A program made the position numbers and the translations under genes. A DNA stretch of 64,000 nucleotides from Chamaelirium japonicum (taxonomy: Eukaryota > Streptophyta > Magnoliopsida > Liliales > Melanthiaceae): positions 50,319,472 through 50,383,471 of the forward strand of contig OX393557.1 in NCBI GenBank assembly GCA_947650365.1, written 5' to 3'. Positions within the stretch are counted from its first letter, which is position 1. Every line of letters begins with the position of its first letter. The notes under the pieces were generated by a model. The model ran no database searches. It saw only the letters and a program-made list of their open reading frames with translations, and was not told where the DNA came from. This document shows positions 48,381-59,265 of the stretch, one piece after another.

Positions 48381-49246
48381 CAAGTGGGTATTGTCCTCTT
48401 TGTGCAGTGGTGGGCTACGATTTGCATGCGCACAACAGTAGCAATAAGGAGGGTAGCCTTCAAACAGGAGATGTATTTGGCAGCCTTTGGACGGCGGTTG
48501 TCTTTGGTATTTCATAGTCTGTAAGTGGAGCTGGCAAACAGGTTAGGGTTGTGGTTGGCAGGTTGGAACGACTCAACCCTAATCCTAACCCATTTATTAA
48601 ACGGGTCAACCTTTCCAACCCTAACCTAACCCATCTAAATCTATTAATCTAAGGATTCTAAATATACACTATCCAAAATAATTTAATCTTATATTAAAAT
48701 TTACCTCACATAATCCAAAATTTTATTAACTAATCCAGTATGAGAAACAATACAAACCAACCATATAATTCTATACAAACCAAAGGAAATAAGCTATAGG
48801 TCTCATGGATCTAGTCTAATGGGACTGTCAAAGGACAAACCAAAGAAAATTACTAAATGACAAACTAACAAAGTATTCCTGAATTGGAATAGAAGCACGG
48901 ATCGAAGCGAACTTTGGTCTTTTGGAGTAATGTGGGTGGCACCGTGGCAGTCACAGACTCATAGGATACAAGAGCCACGGGTTAGGCGGGATGGGTCAGG
49001 TTGAGCCGTTTTTGAACGGGTTGACAAATGCTGAACCCTAACTCAGCCCGTTTAATGAGCGGATCTAGTTAGGGTCGGGTTAGGCGGACCGAGTCAGCTT
49101 TTGCCTCCTCTAGCTTAAAGTGGCCCCACCCAAATTGAAATGCTGCACCAATATAATAATGCGACAGATAAGAGAGACACCCTGTAATGTCGATGCAGCA
49201 AAAAGCTCCAACAGGGGGATATATCCAACTGGGATTCCCAGCTACC
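48381..49246. other. Intergenic DNA upstream of WLIM2 with a degraded GGGTTAGG-rich element
   Basis: 48535-49090 has AACCCTAA/GGGTTAGG-rich ends facing each other around an AT-rich core, a typical degraded hAT-like MITE of the ACGGGTC kind. No target duplication is clear. Nothing else was recognised. Confidence 0.4.
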
Positions 49247-49404
49247 AAAATTTTCAGCACATCCTGCGTTCCATACAACCGGGACCCACTGCGAATGAAG
49301 AGACAGGGGGTAGCGGCCCCCAGAACTCAGAGCGTGTTGATAGGTTGGGGGCAGTGGGCCCCGCGGATGTATAGTACGCAGGATGTGCTGAAAATTTTTC
49401 CACA
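49247..49404. mobile_element. MITE of the CAGCACATCCTGCGT family in the WLIM2 upstream region
   Basis: AATTTTCAGCACATCCTGCG and its inverted copy ACGCAGGATGTGCTGAAAATT bound about 158 bp. The ends and the GGGCCCC-type core match the MITEs in the 10-kb palindrome (2654, 7332). It sits about 260 bp before the WLIM2 start codon. Confidence 0.7.
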
Positions 49405-49623
49405 CGGTGGCGGTAAACCCCGGGGACAGCCCACCATCCGTCGACGATCGGTCCATCTGTCACTCTCTATCCACCATCATTGCCTCTGCTTTCCTCTTTC
49501 TTCTCTCTCTCTAGTTAGCTTCATCCTTCCGCAATTCTCTACAACTGCCTTCTGCTCCCCCATCCATTTCCCCACCCTCCCGTTGTTGGCTTGCAGCTCC
49601 TCCCTCTCCCTCTCTTGGCTTGG

Positions 49624-49667
<44 letters not shown>
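49405..49667 (+). promoter_or_regulatory. WLIM2 5' flank and 5' UTR, CT-rich then (GA)n
   Basis: The stretch is strongly pyrimidine-rich (CTCTCT, TTCCTCTTTC). It ends in a 41-base GA run (49626-49666) that stops one base before the ATG. Pyrimidine-rich initiators and GA runs in 5' UTRs are common in plants. No clear TATA box was seen. Confidence 0.5.
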
Positions 49668-49670
<3 letters not shown>

Positions 49671-49806
49671 GCGTTTCAAGGGACGACCCAGAAATGCATG
49701 GCATGTGAGAAGACGGTGTACCTGGTCGACAAGCTCACCGCCGACAACCGCATATTCCACAAGTCCTGCTTCAGATGCCACCACTGCAAGGGCACCCTCA
49801 AGGTAT

Positions 49807-49868
<62 letters not shown>

Positions 49869-52800
49869 ACAGCCTTTGTTCAATTGAGATCGTAGGGCCT
49901 TGGCTTTAGTCAACCCACTTTGTTTTTGGTAAGGAACCATCTCTGATTCGGGTGCATGATGAGGAGACAGACCAGGATCTGATAATAGCAGTTTAGGTTG
50001 GTTCTAAGTATTAGGGTTATTGAATCATACTTACCCATTTGTTTGATTGTTGGATCCATTTATCTTATTGCAGTTAATTATTAACGCCGTTTTATTTCTA
50101 TTTTTCGGGCATTTTATCATGTTTATCCTATAATAAATAATCCAAACTGATGCGGTTTGGGGGTAATATGTGAGGGGGATGCAGATTATATCAGGTGAAA
50201 TTTCATGAATCATGAAAAAAAAAACTGCTTGATTTCTATCGTCTATGAAACATAATTGGGGGAGTTAGTGATAGGTTCCTGACAGAAGAACCTACTTGTA
50301 ATAAGTCACCCGACAAGTTCTGTATTGCGTTAGGTCCCTCCCGAAATCCTGCCGATCCAAAGAGAAAAAAGGACAACAATGCCTAGCTAAAGTTCATCAA
50401 ATTTACATTTTCTAGGGGTGATTGAACTGCGCAAATTCAACTATGCTCTAATGTATAAATTGTGGTGGTGCCTTTATGACACTAACCATCCATGGACTTG
50501 CCTGATCAGAGGCTTCTCCTATAGGAGAAAGAAGTTTTTGGACCTTAATTTAGCACCATCTAATAAGATATCCCATTTTTGGAAAGATGTGTTATCTGTA
50601 GGAGCCCTCTTCCATGCCGGGATCAAGTGGGAGTTAGGGGATGGTAATTATATTTGGTTCTGGATGGATAAATGGATACCCTTTTACGCTCTAGTAGCTT
50701 CTTTCCCTTCCCTTTTTAACCTTGCCACACACCCTTTTGCTAGACCTTCCTCCACCATCTCTCTTTCACATCCCACGTAGCTCTCCACCTCCCAACAACA
50801 TCTATATCTTAGATCATTGTCCTTTCTCCATAGCTTCCTTCAGGACATCCGCACGTCCCCTACCCAGGATTCCTTCACATGGGCTTAGACTTCACATGGA
50901 TCTACACTGTCAGTAGTCTTTTTTTGTACACAGATCCTATTCAATGGTCATGGTTGGATGTAACAAATGGTGTTTTGAATTATGCAAAGAAATGAATTCA
51001 AAAGGATAAAGTTGATATTTTCAAAAAAATACTTCACCAAGGATACATCAGATCGTGGAATAGGGACGCACCTTCAAACAGGTCCATTCACAGGAACCTA
51101 TAGTCAAAAGCAAATGCTACATATCCTTATCGTTAAAATGGCTCTGTTGCTGGGGATGTATCACACATTTGCCGAACATAATTTATGGATATTCCACTTG
51201 GGGATTGATAATTTATATATTCTCTCTCTATCTGCCCTTGATAGAGGACATTCTCCAAGGATTTTCCTTCAACGGAACGGGATGAATGAAAGTGTTTGTT
51301 CTTTCTTCTTTTCTTTATCTTTTTTTTTGTTGCCGAGTCTTAAAAAATAAAAATCTTTTATCCCAATCAATATTTTTTGTGTTTTTTGACCTTGGCCCCT
51401 AGTTAATTGGGGTAATTAAAAAAAAAACCCTCCAGCTTTAATTTTTTAGTCTTAAACCCCTAGAAACTACTTTACCATTGCAAAAGGCCATTAGGATTCA
51501 CGGAGGTAGGGGGTAAAACTTAAAATTTTAAGGCCAAAGGTTTTTTTTTTAATTACCCCAATCAACTGGGGGGCAAGGTAAAAACCCCCCCTATGTTTCT
51601 GTTGTTTAGAAAATTCAAGCAATCTTCATAGCTTGATCTATCTTTGTTCTGATACTTTAAATTGTTTGACTGCTCAAATTCTGTAATCTTTTCTCTTTTA
51701 TGAGTCCTTTCCCAAGTATTGCTATTTCATCAGAAATTAATCGAGCTCTTTGACCTTCTCTCTTTTATGCACTTTTTCCCATATTGTTTTTTCAGCATTT
51801 GTTAATTCAGTTTAAGGTAAAGTATGGTTGATTGGCTTAGTACGTATAATAAATGAATGTTGAATGTTTATGTTACTTCAGCTCATTGGCTTATAAAGGT
51901 ATAATATGAGCCACAAAGATGAATGCAATTCCTCTCATCGCCTTCTTACCTTTTTTCTTGATTATTCCTCTTCTAGGGAGCGTTAGAAGGTTACTTGCTG
52001 GTTGTCTGAGTTTAAACTGCATAACCAACAATCTATTTCCACCAATTGCCCTGTTAGGTTTCTTAGCAAGCCCCTCTCTTCCCAAATTGCATTGTTCAGG
52101 TTCTCGGCACCGATCTTAGGGGGTTGACATCAGGTTGACAATTGGTCAGAATATTCTTGTCAATTCTTTTTAGAGTCTTCTTAGTTAGAGTTGTGTTAGT
52201 CGACCCAATCTTGATGATATGAGGCTTGGTGTAGAATTAAAAGAAACTGCAAGAGCACCCTCAAGGTAAAAGCCTCTCTCTCTCTCTCTCTCTACCTTCA
52301 TTTCTCAATGCAGCCTTTGTTAAATTGAGACCGTAGGGCCTTGGCTTTAGTCAAACCACTTTGTTTTGTTTTTGGTAAGGAATCCACTCTGTTTCGGATG
52401 CATGATGAGGAAGCAGACTAGGATTTGATGATAGCAGTTAGGCTGGTTCTAAGTCTTAGGGTTAATGAATCATACTTGACCCATTTGTTTGATTGTTGGC
52501 TCCATTTTGTTGGGATTTTATCTTATTGCATTTAATTATTAACACCTCTTTATTTCAGTTTTTTGGATATTTTATCTTGTTTATCATATAATAAATAATC
52601 CAAACTGATGCGGTTTGGGGGTAATATGTAAGAGGGATGCAGATTATATCAGGTGAAATTTCATGAATCATGAAAAAAAAAAAACCTGCTAGATTTCTTT
52701 CGTCTATGAAACATAATTGGGGGAGTTAGTGATAGGTCCCTGACAGAAGAACCTACTTGCAATAAGTCACCCGATAAGTTCTGTATTGTGTTAGGTCCCT

Positions 52801-55800
52801 CCCGTAATCCTGCCTATCCAAAAAGAAAGGACAACAATGCCTAGCTGAAGTTCATCAAATTTATATTTTTTGGGGGTGATTGAACTACGCAGATTTATCC
52901 GTGCTCTAATGTGTAAATGGTGGTGGTGGTGCCTTTATGACACTGACCATCCATGGACTTGCCTAATTAGAGGCTTCTACTACAGGAGAAAGAAGCCTTT
53001 GGACCTTAATTTAGTACCATCTAATAAGATATCCCATTTTTGGAAAGATATGTTATCTGTACTCTGTAGGAGCCCTCTTCCATGCTGGGATCAAGTGGGA
53101 GTTAGGGGGATGGTAATTCTATTCAGTTCTGGATGGATAAATGGACACCCTTTTACACTATAGCAGCTTCTTCCCCTTCCCTTTTAACCTTGCCACACAC
53201 CCTTCTGCTAGACCTTCCCCACCATCACTCTTTCACATCCCACATAGCTCTCCACCTCCCAACAACATCTATATCTTAGATCATTGCCCTTTCTCCACAA
53301 CTTTCTTCAGGACATCCGCATGTCGCCTACCCGGGACTCCTTCACATGGGTTTGGACTTTACATGGATCTACACTGTCCGTAGTCTTTATTTGTACACGG
53401 GTCCTATTCAATGGCCATGGCTGGATGTAAACAACGGTGTTTTGAATTATGCAAAGAAATGAATTCAAACGGATAAAGTTGATATTTTCAAAAAATACTT
53501 CACCAAGGATATAGCAGACCGTGGAATGGGGACGCACGCTTCAAACAGGTCTGTTCACAGGAACCTATCGTCAAAAGTAAATGCTACATATCCTTTTCGT
53601 TAAGAAGGCTCTGTAGCTGGGGGTGTATCACATATTTGCCGAACATAATTTATGGACATTCCACTTGGGGATTGATAGTTTATATATTTTCTCTCTATCT
53701 GCCCTTGCGAGAGGACATTCTTCTAGGATTGTCCTTCAGAGGAACATGATGAATAAGAATGTTTGTTTTTTCTTCTTTTCTTTATCCTTTTTTATTGTTG
53801 TCGAGTCTTAAAAAATAAAAATCTTTTATCCCAGTCAATATTTTTTGGTTTTTTTGACCTTACCCCCCAGTTAATTGGGGTAGTTAAAAAATACCCCGTC
53901 TTGCCTTAATTTTTTACACCCCTTAGAAACCACTTTCCCATTGCAAAAGTCCATTAGAATTCAGAGGCAGGGGGTAAGACTTGAAATTGAAGGCCAGAGG
54001 GGGGGTTTTAAATTACCCCAATCAACTGGGGGGCAAGATAAACACCCCCCTCCCCCCCCCCCCCCCCCCCCCTTATGTTTCTGTTGTTTAGAAAATTCAA
54101 GCAATCTTCATAGCTTGGCCTATCATTTGTTCTGATATTTTAAATTGTTTGACTGCTCAAATTCTGCAATCTCTTCTCTTTAGGAGATCCTTTCCCAAGT
54201 ATTGGTATTTTATCTGAAATTAATTGAGCTCTTTGGACTTCTCTCTTTTATGCAAAACTTTTCCCCGTATTGTTGTTTCAGCATTTGTTCGTTCAGTTTA
54301 AGGTAAAGTATGGTTGATAGGCTTAGTCAGTATTATAAATGAATGTTGAATGTTTATTTTACTTCAGCTCATTGTCTTATAATATGAGCCACAAAGATGA
54401 ATGCAATTCCTCTCATTGCCTTCGTCCCTTTTTTCTAGATCTTTCCTCTTCTAGGGAGCCTTGGAAGTTTGCTTGCTGGTTGCCTGAGTTTAAACTGCAT
54501 AACCAACAATCTATTTCAACCAATTGGCCTATTAGGTTTCTTAGCAAGCCCCTCTCTTCCCAAATTGCATTGTTCAGGTTCTCAGCACCGATTTTAGGGG
54601 GTTGGCAACTGGTCAGAATATTCTTGTCAATTCTTTTTAGAGTCTTCTTAGTTAGAGTTGTGCTAGTCGACCCCATCTTGATGATATGGCTTGGTGTAGA
54701 ATTAAAAGAAACTGTATTACAAGAGAAATATCAATCAGAAGCAAATGTCGTGCATTACCCTTAGCTTTCCACATTTGTCCTGACCGAGAGGTGATTTGTG
54801 TCATAATTTCATTTGTCTTTTTAATATTAAAGCTTATGTGAATATTGTTTAGTATTTAACTTTTTGAATAATGATTTATGACACATAGATGATTGCCATT
54901 CCTTATATCAAATCTTCCCTTCTAACCTCTTTTTCTACTCTTTTCCTAATCTAGGGAAACCTTACTGTTTGTATGAGCTTGAACCTTGTAAGTTGTAATC
55001 TACTAGGTATGCCCTACCTGCCAAGTAGCCTTTTAGGGTTTCTTGACATGACCCTTTTGTGGAGTCGACTTGGTCAGATTTTCACCATCAATCTTAGTGG
55101 GTTGATGATGTCAGGTTGATGGAAAATGGGGAAAATCTTGCTCCTCTCTTGAGTTGATCCTATCTTAATTGGATAAGACTTGGTCGTGGCGATGATGATG
55201 ATGGTGACATTGTAATATAAAAGCTAAAAGAATTGCATGATTGTTCTAATTCATGTGTGTAAGTTCCAATTCCTACAGCCACACTTTTATTTGTTTCATA
55301 CTTTCATGCTTTATGTAGATTTTGTCTATGTAGAAATAAATTCTTACCCCTACCAAGGAGCGAAATCTTGCTTCTCACTAATCATGCACAAATTTTTTAT
55401 GTGAATTACTATACGAACCAATTTGAGCTTGTTTCTTGAAAAACATGGATCCTCCCCCATCTAGCTTCATCTATTCTCCACTGATAATTATCTTTCTGCA
55501 GCTTGGAAACTATAATTCCTTTGAGGGAGTTCTGTACTGCAGGCCTCACTATGATCAGCTCTTCAAAAGAACTGGCAGTCTGGACAAAAGCTTTGAAGGT
55601 ACTCCCGATTTCAGACCATCCCATCCCACATTACGCTTGGCTTGCAATTCTGAGGACTCTTTCACCTGTCCTTCTTTCAGGGACGCCAAAGGTTGTCAAA
55701 CCAGAGAAAGCTGTAGATAATGAGGTATCCTGATCCACCCAGAAATCATTTAAGGCCATTAACAGCATTTTTCTTAGTGTCATGTATGTAATCTTGAAAA

Positions 55801-56725
55801 TGGGCTTTGATGAACAGAATGCCAACAAAGTCTCGAGCGTGTTTGCGGGTACAAGAGAAAAGTGTGTTGGATGCAAGAAGACAGTATATCCGATCGAAAG
55901 GGTAATGATCCATGCTCTAACTGTTGTTGCTATCATCTTCTAAGTTGTTCTTGTGGACTATTGACTGCAGCTTTAATACTCCCATGCTATTACTAATGGT
56001 GATTGTTGAGAGAATAGCCCCACATAGGCTGATTAGGAGGGCCATGAGATCCTTATAAAGACGTGATGGGACCACAACCCTTGAGCCGGGTTTTGTGGTT
56101 AGAGGAATTTCCACATAGCATCAGATCTAAGCCGTCACATCTACCTGCCGAGTGGATGAGTGGGAGTGCTGAGAGAATAGTCCCACATCGGCTGATTAGA
56201 TGGGCGGTGAGATCCTTATAAAGAAGTGCTGGGACCTCAACCCTTGACCCGGGTTTTGTGGTTAGAGGAATTTCCACAGTGATCTGGCAGACCCTGATAT
56301 GAATAATGACCCTTTGAATTTATGGTTTTTTGACAAATCGACCTCTGTAATCTTCTTTATTTACATACAAACCCCTTTAAAGTCAATCTTCTTTATTTAC
56401 ATTGAAGAAGGTTTTCTCATAGTGATACTATTTGATTCATCAATTTCATGCATCAAAATAATTGGAGCGTCGAGTGCTTATGTCTGAATATCTTTCACAG
56501 GTCACAGTTAATGGAGCTGCATATCACAAGAGCTGCTTCAAGTGCACTCATGGAGGGTGTACCATCAGCCCTTCCAACTATATTGCACATGAGGGTAGGC
56601 TTTACTGCAAGCACCACCACATCCAGCTCATCAGGGAGAAAGGGAACCTCAGCCAGCTTGAGGCTGACCATGAGAAGGCAGTCGCCGAGCCGGGAGCTGG
56701 CACAGGATCAGCAATACAGGCATGA
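49668..56725 (+). CDS. WLIM2: WLIM2-type two-LIM-domain protein
   Basis: Five exons: 49668-49802, 55502-55598, 55681-55724, 55818-55901 and 56501-56725. All have GT/AG borders and compatible phases, giving 194 residues, the usual length. LIM1 has zinc ligands C10, C13, H31, C34, C37, C40, C58 and H61. LIM2 has C108, C111, H129, C132, C135, C140, C156 and H159. The protein closely follows plant WLIM2 proteins (start MAFQGTTQKCMAC, linker around GTPKVVKPEKAVDNE, second LIM with YHKSCFKCTHGGC). Plant LIM proteins of this type bind and bundle actin filaments and also enter the nucleus. Intron 1 is unusually long (5.7 kb) because of a tandem duplication. Intron 4 holds a small LTR element. The gene looks intact. 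Confidence 0.95.
49811..49865 (+). repeat. (CT)27 run after the WLIM2 exon-1 donor
   Basis: A pure 55-base CT run begins eight bases after the GT of intron 1. It is complementary to the GA run 49626-49666 before the start codon. A shorter CT run is at the equivalent place in the duplicate (about 52274-52293). Confidence 0.96.
50418..50760 (+). pseudogene. L1-type LINE fragment (zf-RVT region), copy 1
   Basis: The encoded stretch contains ALMYKLWWCLYD, KISHFWKDVLSV and GIKWELGDGNYIWFWMDKW. These match the region between reverse transcriptase and the zinc-binding domain of plant L1-type LINEs. It is an old 5'- and 3'-truncated piece, duplicated at 52880-53190. Confidence 0.65.
51375..51595. 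mobile_element. Foldback MITE in WLIM2 intron 1, copy 1
   Basis: TTAATTGGGGTAATTAAAAA and its inverted form TAATTACCCCAATCAACTGG bound an element with little unique core. The same element is in copy 2 of the duplication at 53850-54045, where a C run has expanded next to it (54046-54072). The exact ends are unclear. Confidence 0.6.
52880..53190 (+). pseudogene. L1-type LINE fragment (zf-RVT region), copy 2
   Basis: Duplicate of 50418-50760 with extra frame changes after KISHFWKDMLSV. It has no independent origin. Confidence 0.63.
53850..54045. mobile_element. Foldback MITE in WLIM2 intron 1, copy 2
   Basis: This is the duplicate of the foldback MITE at 51375-51595, carried along by the tandem duplication. 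54715-55501, the remaining intron, shows nothing recognisable apart from AT-rich DNA. Confidence 0.58.
56004..56278 (+). mobile_element. Very small LTR element (TRIM/SMART-like) in WLIM2 intron 4
   Basis: Two 112-bp LTRs, 56004-56115 and 56167-56278, start TGYTGAGAGAATAG and end AATTTCCACA. They are separated by only 51 bp. The element is flanked by an exact 5-bp duplication GTGAT (55999-56003 and 56279-56283). Immediately after LTR 1, TAGCATCAGATC agrees with the initiator-Met primer site at nine of twelve positions. A purine-rich GAGTGGATGAGTGGGAG precedes LTR 2. It has no coding. TRIM and SMART elements are known small LTR retrotransposons; this one is at the lower size limit. Confidence 0.88.
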
Positions 56726-57026
56726 TTCTTGGCTACAAATGCACTTGATCTCTCCTCTGTTGCGATCTTTCCTCTCTCTTCGAGAATTGCTATTATGCCG
56801 AGGGTTTTGATGTATGAACCGTTAAATTCCTGCGACTGCATTTTCCTTTGGTTCTTCTGTGAGATTTGTGAGCTACGACGAGAACGATGACCGAACTTTT
56901 ACGAACCATTAAGCTGATGAGGTATCAGCATGTAAAAATTCTTATTGGGATTGTGGGTTTGGGCTTTTTCTCAGTGTCCCTTTTGCATTCCATATTTCAC
57001 AGTGCTATTGGTTTTATTTTTTTAGG
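56726..57026 (+). other. WLIM2 3' UTR region
   Basis: This is the T-rich 3' flank after the stop codon. No AATAAA was seen close by, so the transcript end is not defined. Confidence 0.4.
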
Positions 57027-57276
57027 GAAATTACACTTTACACCCCTGACGTTTTGCTATAAAACACTTGACCCCCCTGTAGTGTATTTTGTTCCAAATC
57101 GCTCACTGGAGTTTGAAATGTTAGCACAATACCCACTTTTGTCAGCCACTTAAATTTCCTCATTTGGTTTTTTTTTTCTGAGCAAAACTGAAATGAAGGG
57201 GGCAAAATGTAGTTTTTAAACTAAAGAGGGGTTAAGTGTTTTTTAGCTGAACTTCAGGGGGCCAAGTGTAATTTTA
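57027..57276. mobile_element. Foldback MITE, ATTACACTTTACACCCC family
   Basis: AAATTACACTTTACACCCCTGA at the left faces GGGGGCCAAGTGTAATTTTAC at the right, and GTTAAGTGTTTTTTAGCTGAAC-like blocks continue inward. Relics of the same family lie in the palindrome at 3280-3400 and 6770-6890. No target duplication was determined. Confidence 0.6.
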
Positions 57277-57288
57277 CTTTTTTTTTTT

Positions 57289-57901
57289 GGGAAATTTTAT
57301 TCATACCCTGTAATTAGCCCCCATTTCCAACAAACTTGAACACAACCTTTTTTTTTTCATACCCCATTCCTATCCCAAAAATATCCTTCCCCCTTACACC
57401 CCACCTTCAATACACCTCAGTTATATGGCCCGCTCCAACTTGATTATACCCCAATCAAATACATACCCCCTTAAATATATCCCAATTATATGCACTCTTG
57501 AATACACCCATTCTTAAATAAACTCCATGCAGTTGGCTGGTACTTGAATGCAGACATAGGGCAGCAACTTGGGTGGGCCAACCGGAACCCAACCTGAATT
57601 TAGGTGGGTTAACCTGAACCCAACCCGAATTATTTCTCCTCTACCATATTGAAGCCGGTCAACCCATTCTGCACAACCCGATCAACCCGGCCAACCCGAC
57701 ATGTTAGACTTGAGCTAAGAAAGTTCAAACAGACCTTGGGTTGGGTTGGGGGTACAAAAGCCGGCTGAGTTTGGGTTTGAGGTTTGGGGTACAAAAGAAA
57801 AGGGCATTGTTGGTATTAAAGGGTCGCTAAGTAAATTATTGAGAAACAATAGGGAGACGGGGGCTAATTACAGATTTTTGGGGTAAGAATAAAATTTCCC
57901 T
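57289..57901. mobile_element. MITE with GGGAAATTTTATTC ends
   Basis: The ends GGGAAATTTTATTCATAC and GTAAGAATAAAATTTCCC are inverted copies, followed inward by TGTAATTAGCCCCC and its complement. The core (57560-57760) is rich in AACCCAACC/GGTTGGG and may be a nested second element. Flanking T runs hide any target duplication. Confidence 0.7.
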
Positions 57902-58177
57902 TTTTTTTTTTTGAGAAATCCCACAAAGATGGTTTGGGGGGAAAGACGCTCGCAAAGTCTAAAGACTTTGAAGCCCTTGATCTTTCCAACTCACTGTTTT
58001 GAACTAAAAAGTACTTTGTGCCCTTTCCCGTACTTGAGAAGTCGATAGACGTGGCTATATCAAGTATAGTGTTGTCGTCTAATATATTAAGAGGGTAGGT
58101 TCTGCACTTCATCATCAAAGGTTGATAATTGATTCCGGAGATTCTGACGAAGAGAATTCAATTTGTCTCGTGCCAAT
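57902..58177. other. Intergenic DNA between MITE and LINE
   Basis: No feature was recognised in these 276 bases. Confidence 0.4.
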
Positions 58178-59265
58178 TGTTTTTTTTTTTTTTTTTGAGA
58201 ACCCCTCCTCAACGGAGGGAGGGTTTGGCGGACCCCGACCAGAAATCAATTAAAAACTAGGCCAAAATACTGTTACAAAAAAGAAGTGCCTCCTCCCCTA
58301 GCTTATCGTACCAAGGGATTATCCAGGTTTTGAAAAAGGAGTACACCGAATGCCGCAGCTGCTTCGGCCCTGAAGACTTGGCATTGAAAATCCGGTTATT
58401 CCGCTCAAGCCAGATGATCCAAACGATTGCCATGACCAGCAGATCCCACGGCTTCCTGATTTCCTCTGGAATTCTTCTCCTTCTCCATGAACTCCAAAGG
58501 CCACGGAGCGTCCGTGGGTGTGAGGAGATCCCTGCCTTCCCTTCGAAGTGATCCCACAATTGCCTAGCAAAAGGGCACCCGAGCAGCAGGTGTGACGCCG
58601 TCTCCTCCTCCGAGGCGCAGAAAGTGCACGAGGCGTCCGACGTCTGGGGGTGATTCCGCCTCAACAGATTCGCCTTCGTCAGAATCTTGTTCCTCGAGGC
58701 TAGCAGGGAAAAAATCTGAACCTTCGAGGGGGCCTTCGTCCTCCAAATTGTCTTCGACGGTTTATGTCGTTGAAATCGAGGAAGCAGATGCTCATAGAAT
58801 GATTTAACGGAGAAAACCCCTGAAGAAGTGCAGTTCCACCGGACTTCATCACGCGACGACCTGAAGGAAGCCGCCTGCAAAATAGTGTTAAGATCCTGCA
58901 TCTCCCGCCGACTCTCCCGGTCTAGCGGCGCCCCTAGCTTTATGCTCCAACCCATTGAGCCATGCCTTCTACAGGCTTGACAGCGGACGGAAGCGCCCTT
59001 ATTCCGGGCCAAGGAGAAGAGCGATGGAAAGAGCTGCTCCAACGGCCTGGCCCCAAGCCAAGTATCCTTCCAAAATCTTATATCCCGACCATCGCCTAAA
59101 GTAAGTGTGGTCGCCTCCTTGTAGAAGTCTTTGACCCTCAGAATGCCCCTCCAAAAATGAGAAATTCTCCCCGAGACCCTACCTCTCGCGTGTAAAGGAG
59201 AGAACCTCTTGAAATATTTTGCCAGAAGAACATCTCTCCAAGATCCACCTGATCCTTGTTGCAGC
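58178..59265 (-). mobile_element. 3' part of an L1-type LINE
   Basis: The minus-strand element ends in a poly(A) tail (T run 58180-58196) preceded by GGAGGGGTTCTC, a common plant L1 3' end. A stop at 58257 closes a frame that is open back to the LTR border at 59266. The LINE sequence therefore seems to be cut by the LTR retrotransposon inserted at 59266. The 5' portion should lie beyond that element, outside the window. Confidence 0.82.
58257..59265 (-). pseudogene. LINE ORF2 C-terminal part (zf-RVT domain)
   Basis: The frame is open from 59265 to the stop. It contains RISHFWRGILRVKDF and LTLGDGRDIRFWKDTWLG, then a long linker. The zinc-binding region (FSVKSFYEHL, IWRTKAPSKVQIFSLLASRN, C..C..H..C around CTFCASEEETASHLLLGCPFA) follows, with WIIWLERNNRIFN near the end. 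This is the typical C-terminus of plant L1-type ORF2 after the reverse transcriptase. The reading frame is intact here, but the endonuclease and reverse transcriptase are absent from the window, so this piece alone is not functional. Confidence 0.88.

Larger units (their letters stand above)
49783..54714. repeat. 2.46-kb tandem duplication in WLIM2 intron 1
   Basis: Copy 1 (49783-52245) and copy 2 (52246-54714) match along their length with small indels. The unit starts inside exon 1 at ACTGCAAG, so copy 2 begins with the last 20 exon bases and a second GT donor. It ends at GAATTAAAAGAAACTG. Shared contents are the CT run (longer in copy 1), the LINE fragment and the foldback MITE. Short homology at AAACTG/ACTGCAAG marks the junction. 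Confidence 0.92.

Noticed and set aside
47841-48524. Long Arg/Glu- and Leu/Ser-repeat reading frames on both strands
   Set aside because: They are translations of GA/CT microsatellites and have no family resemblance.
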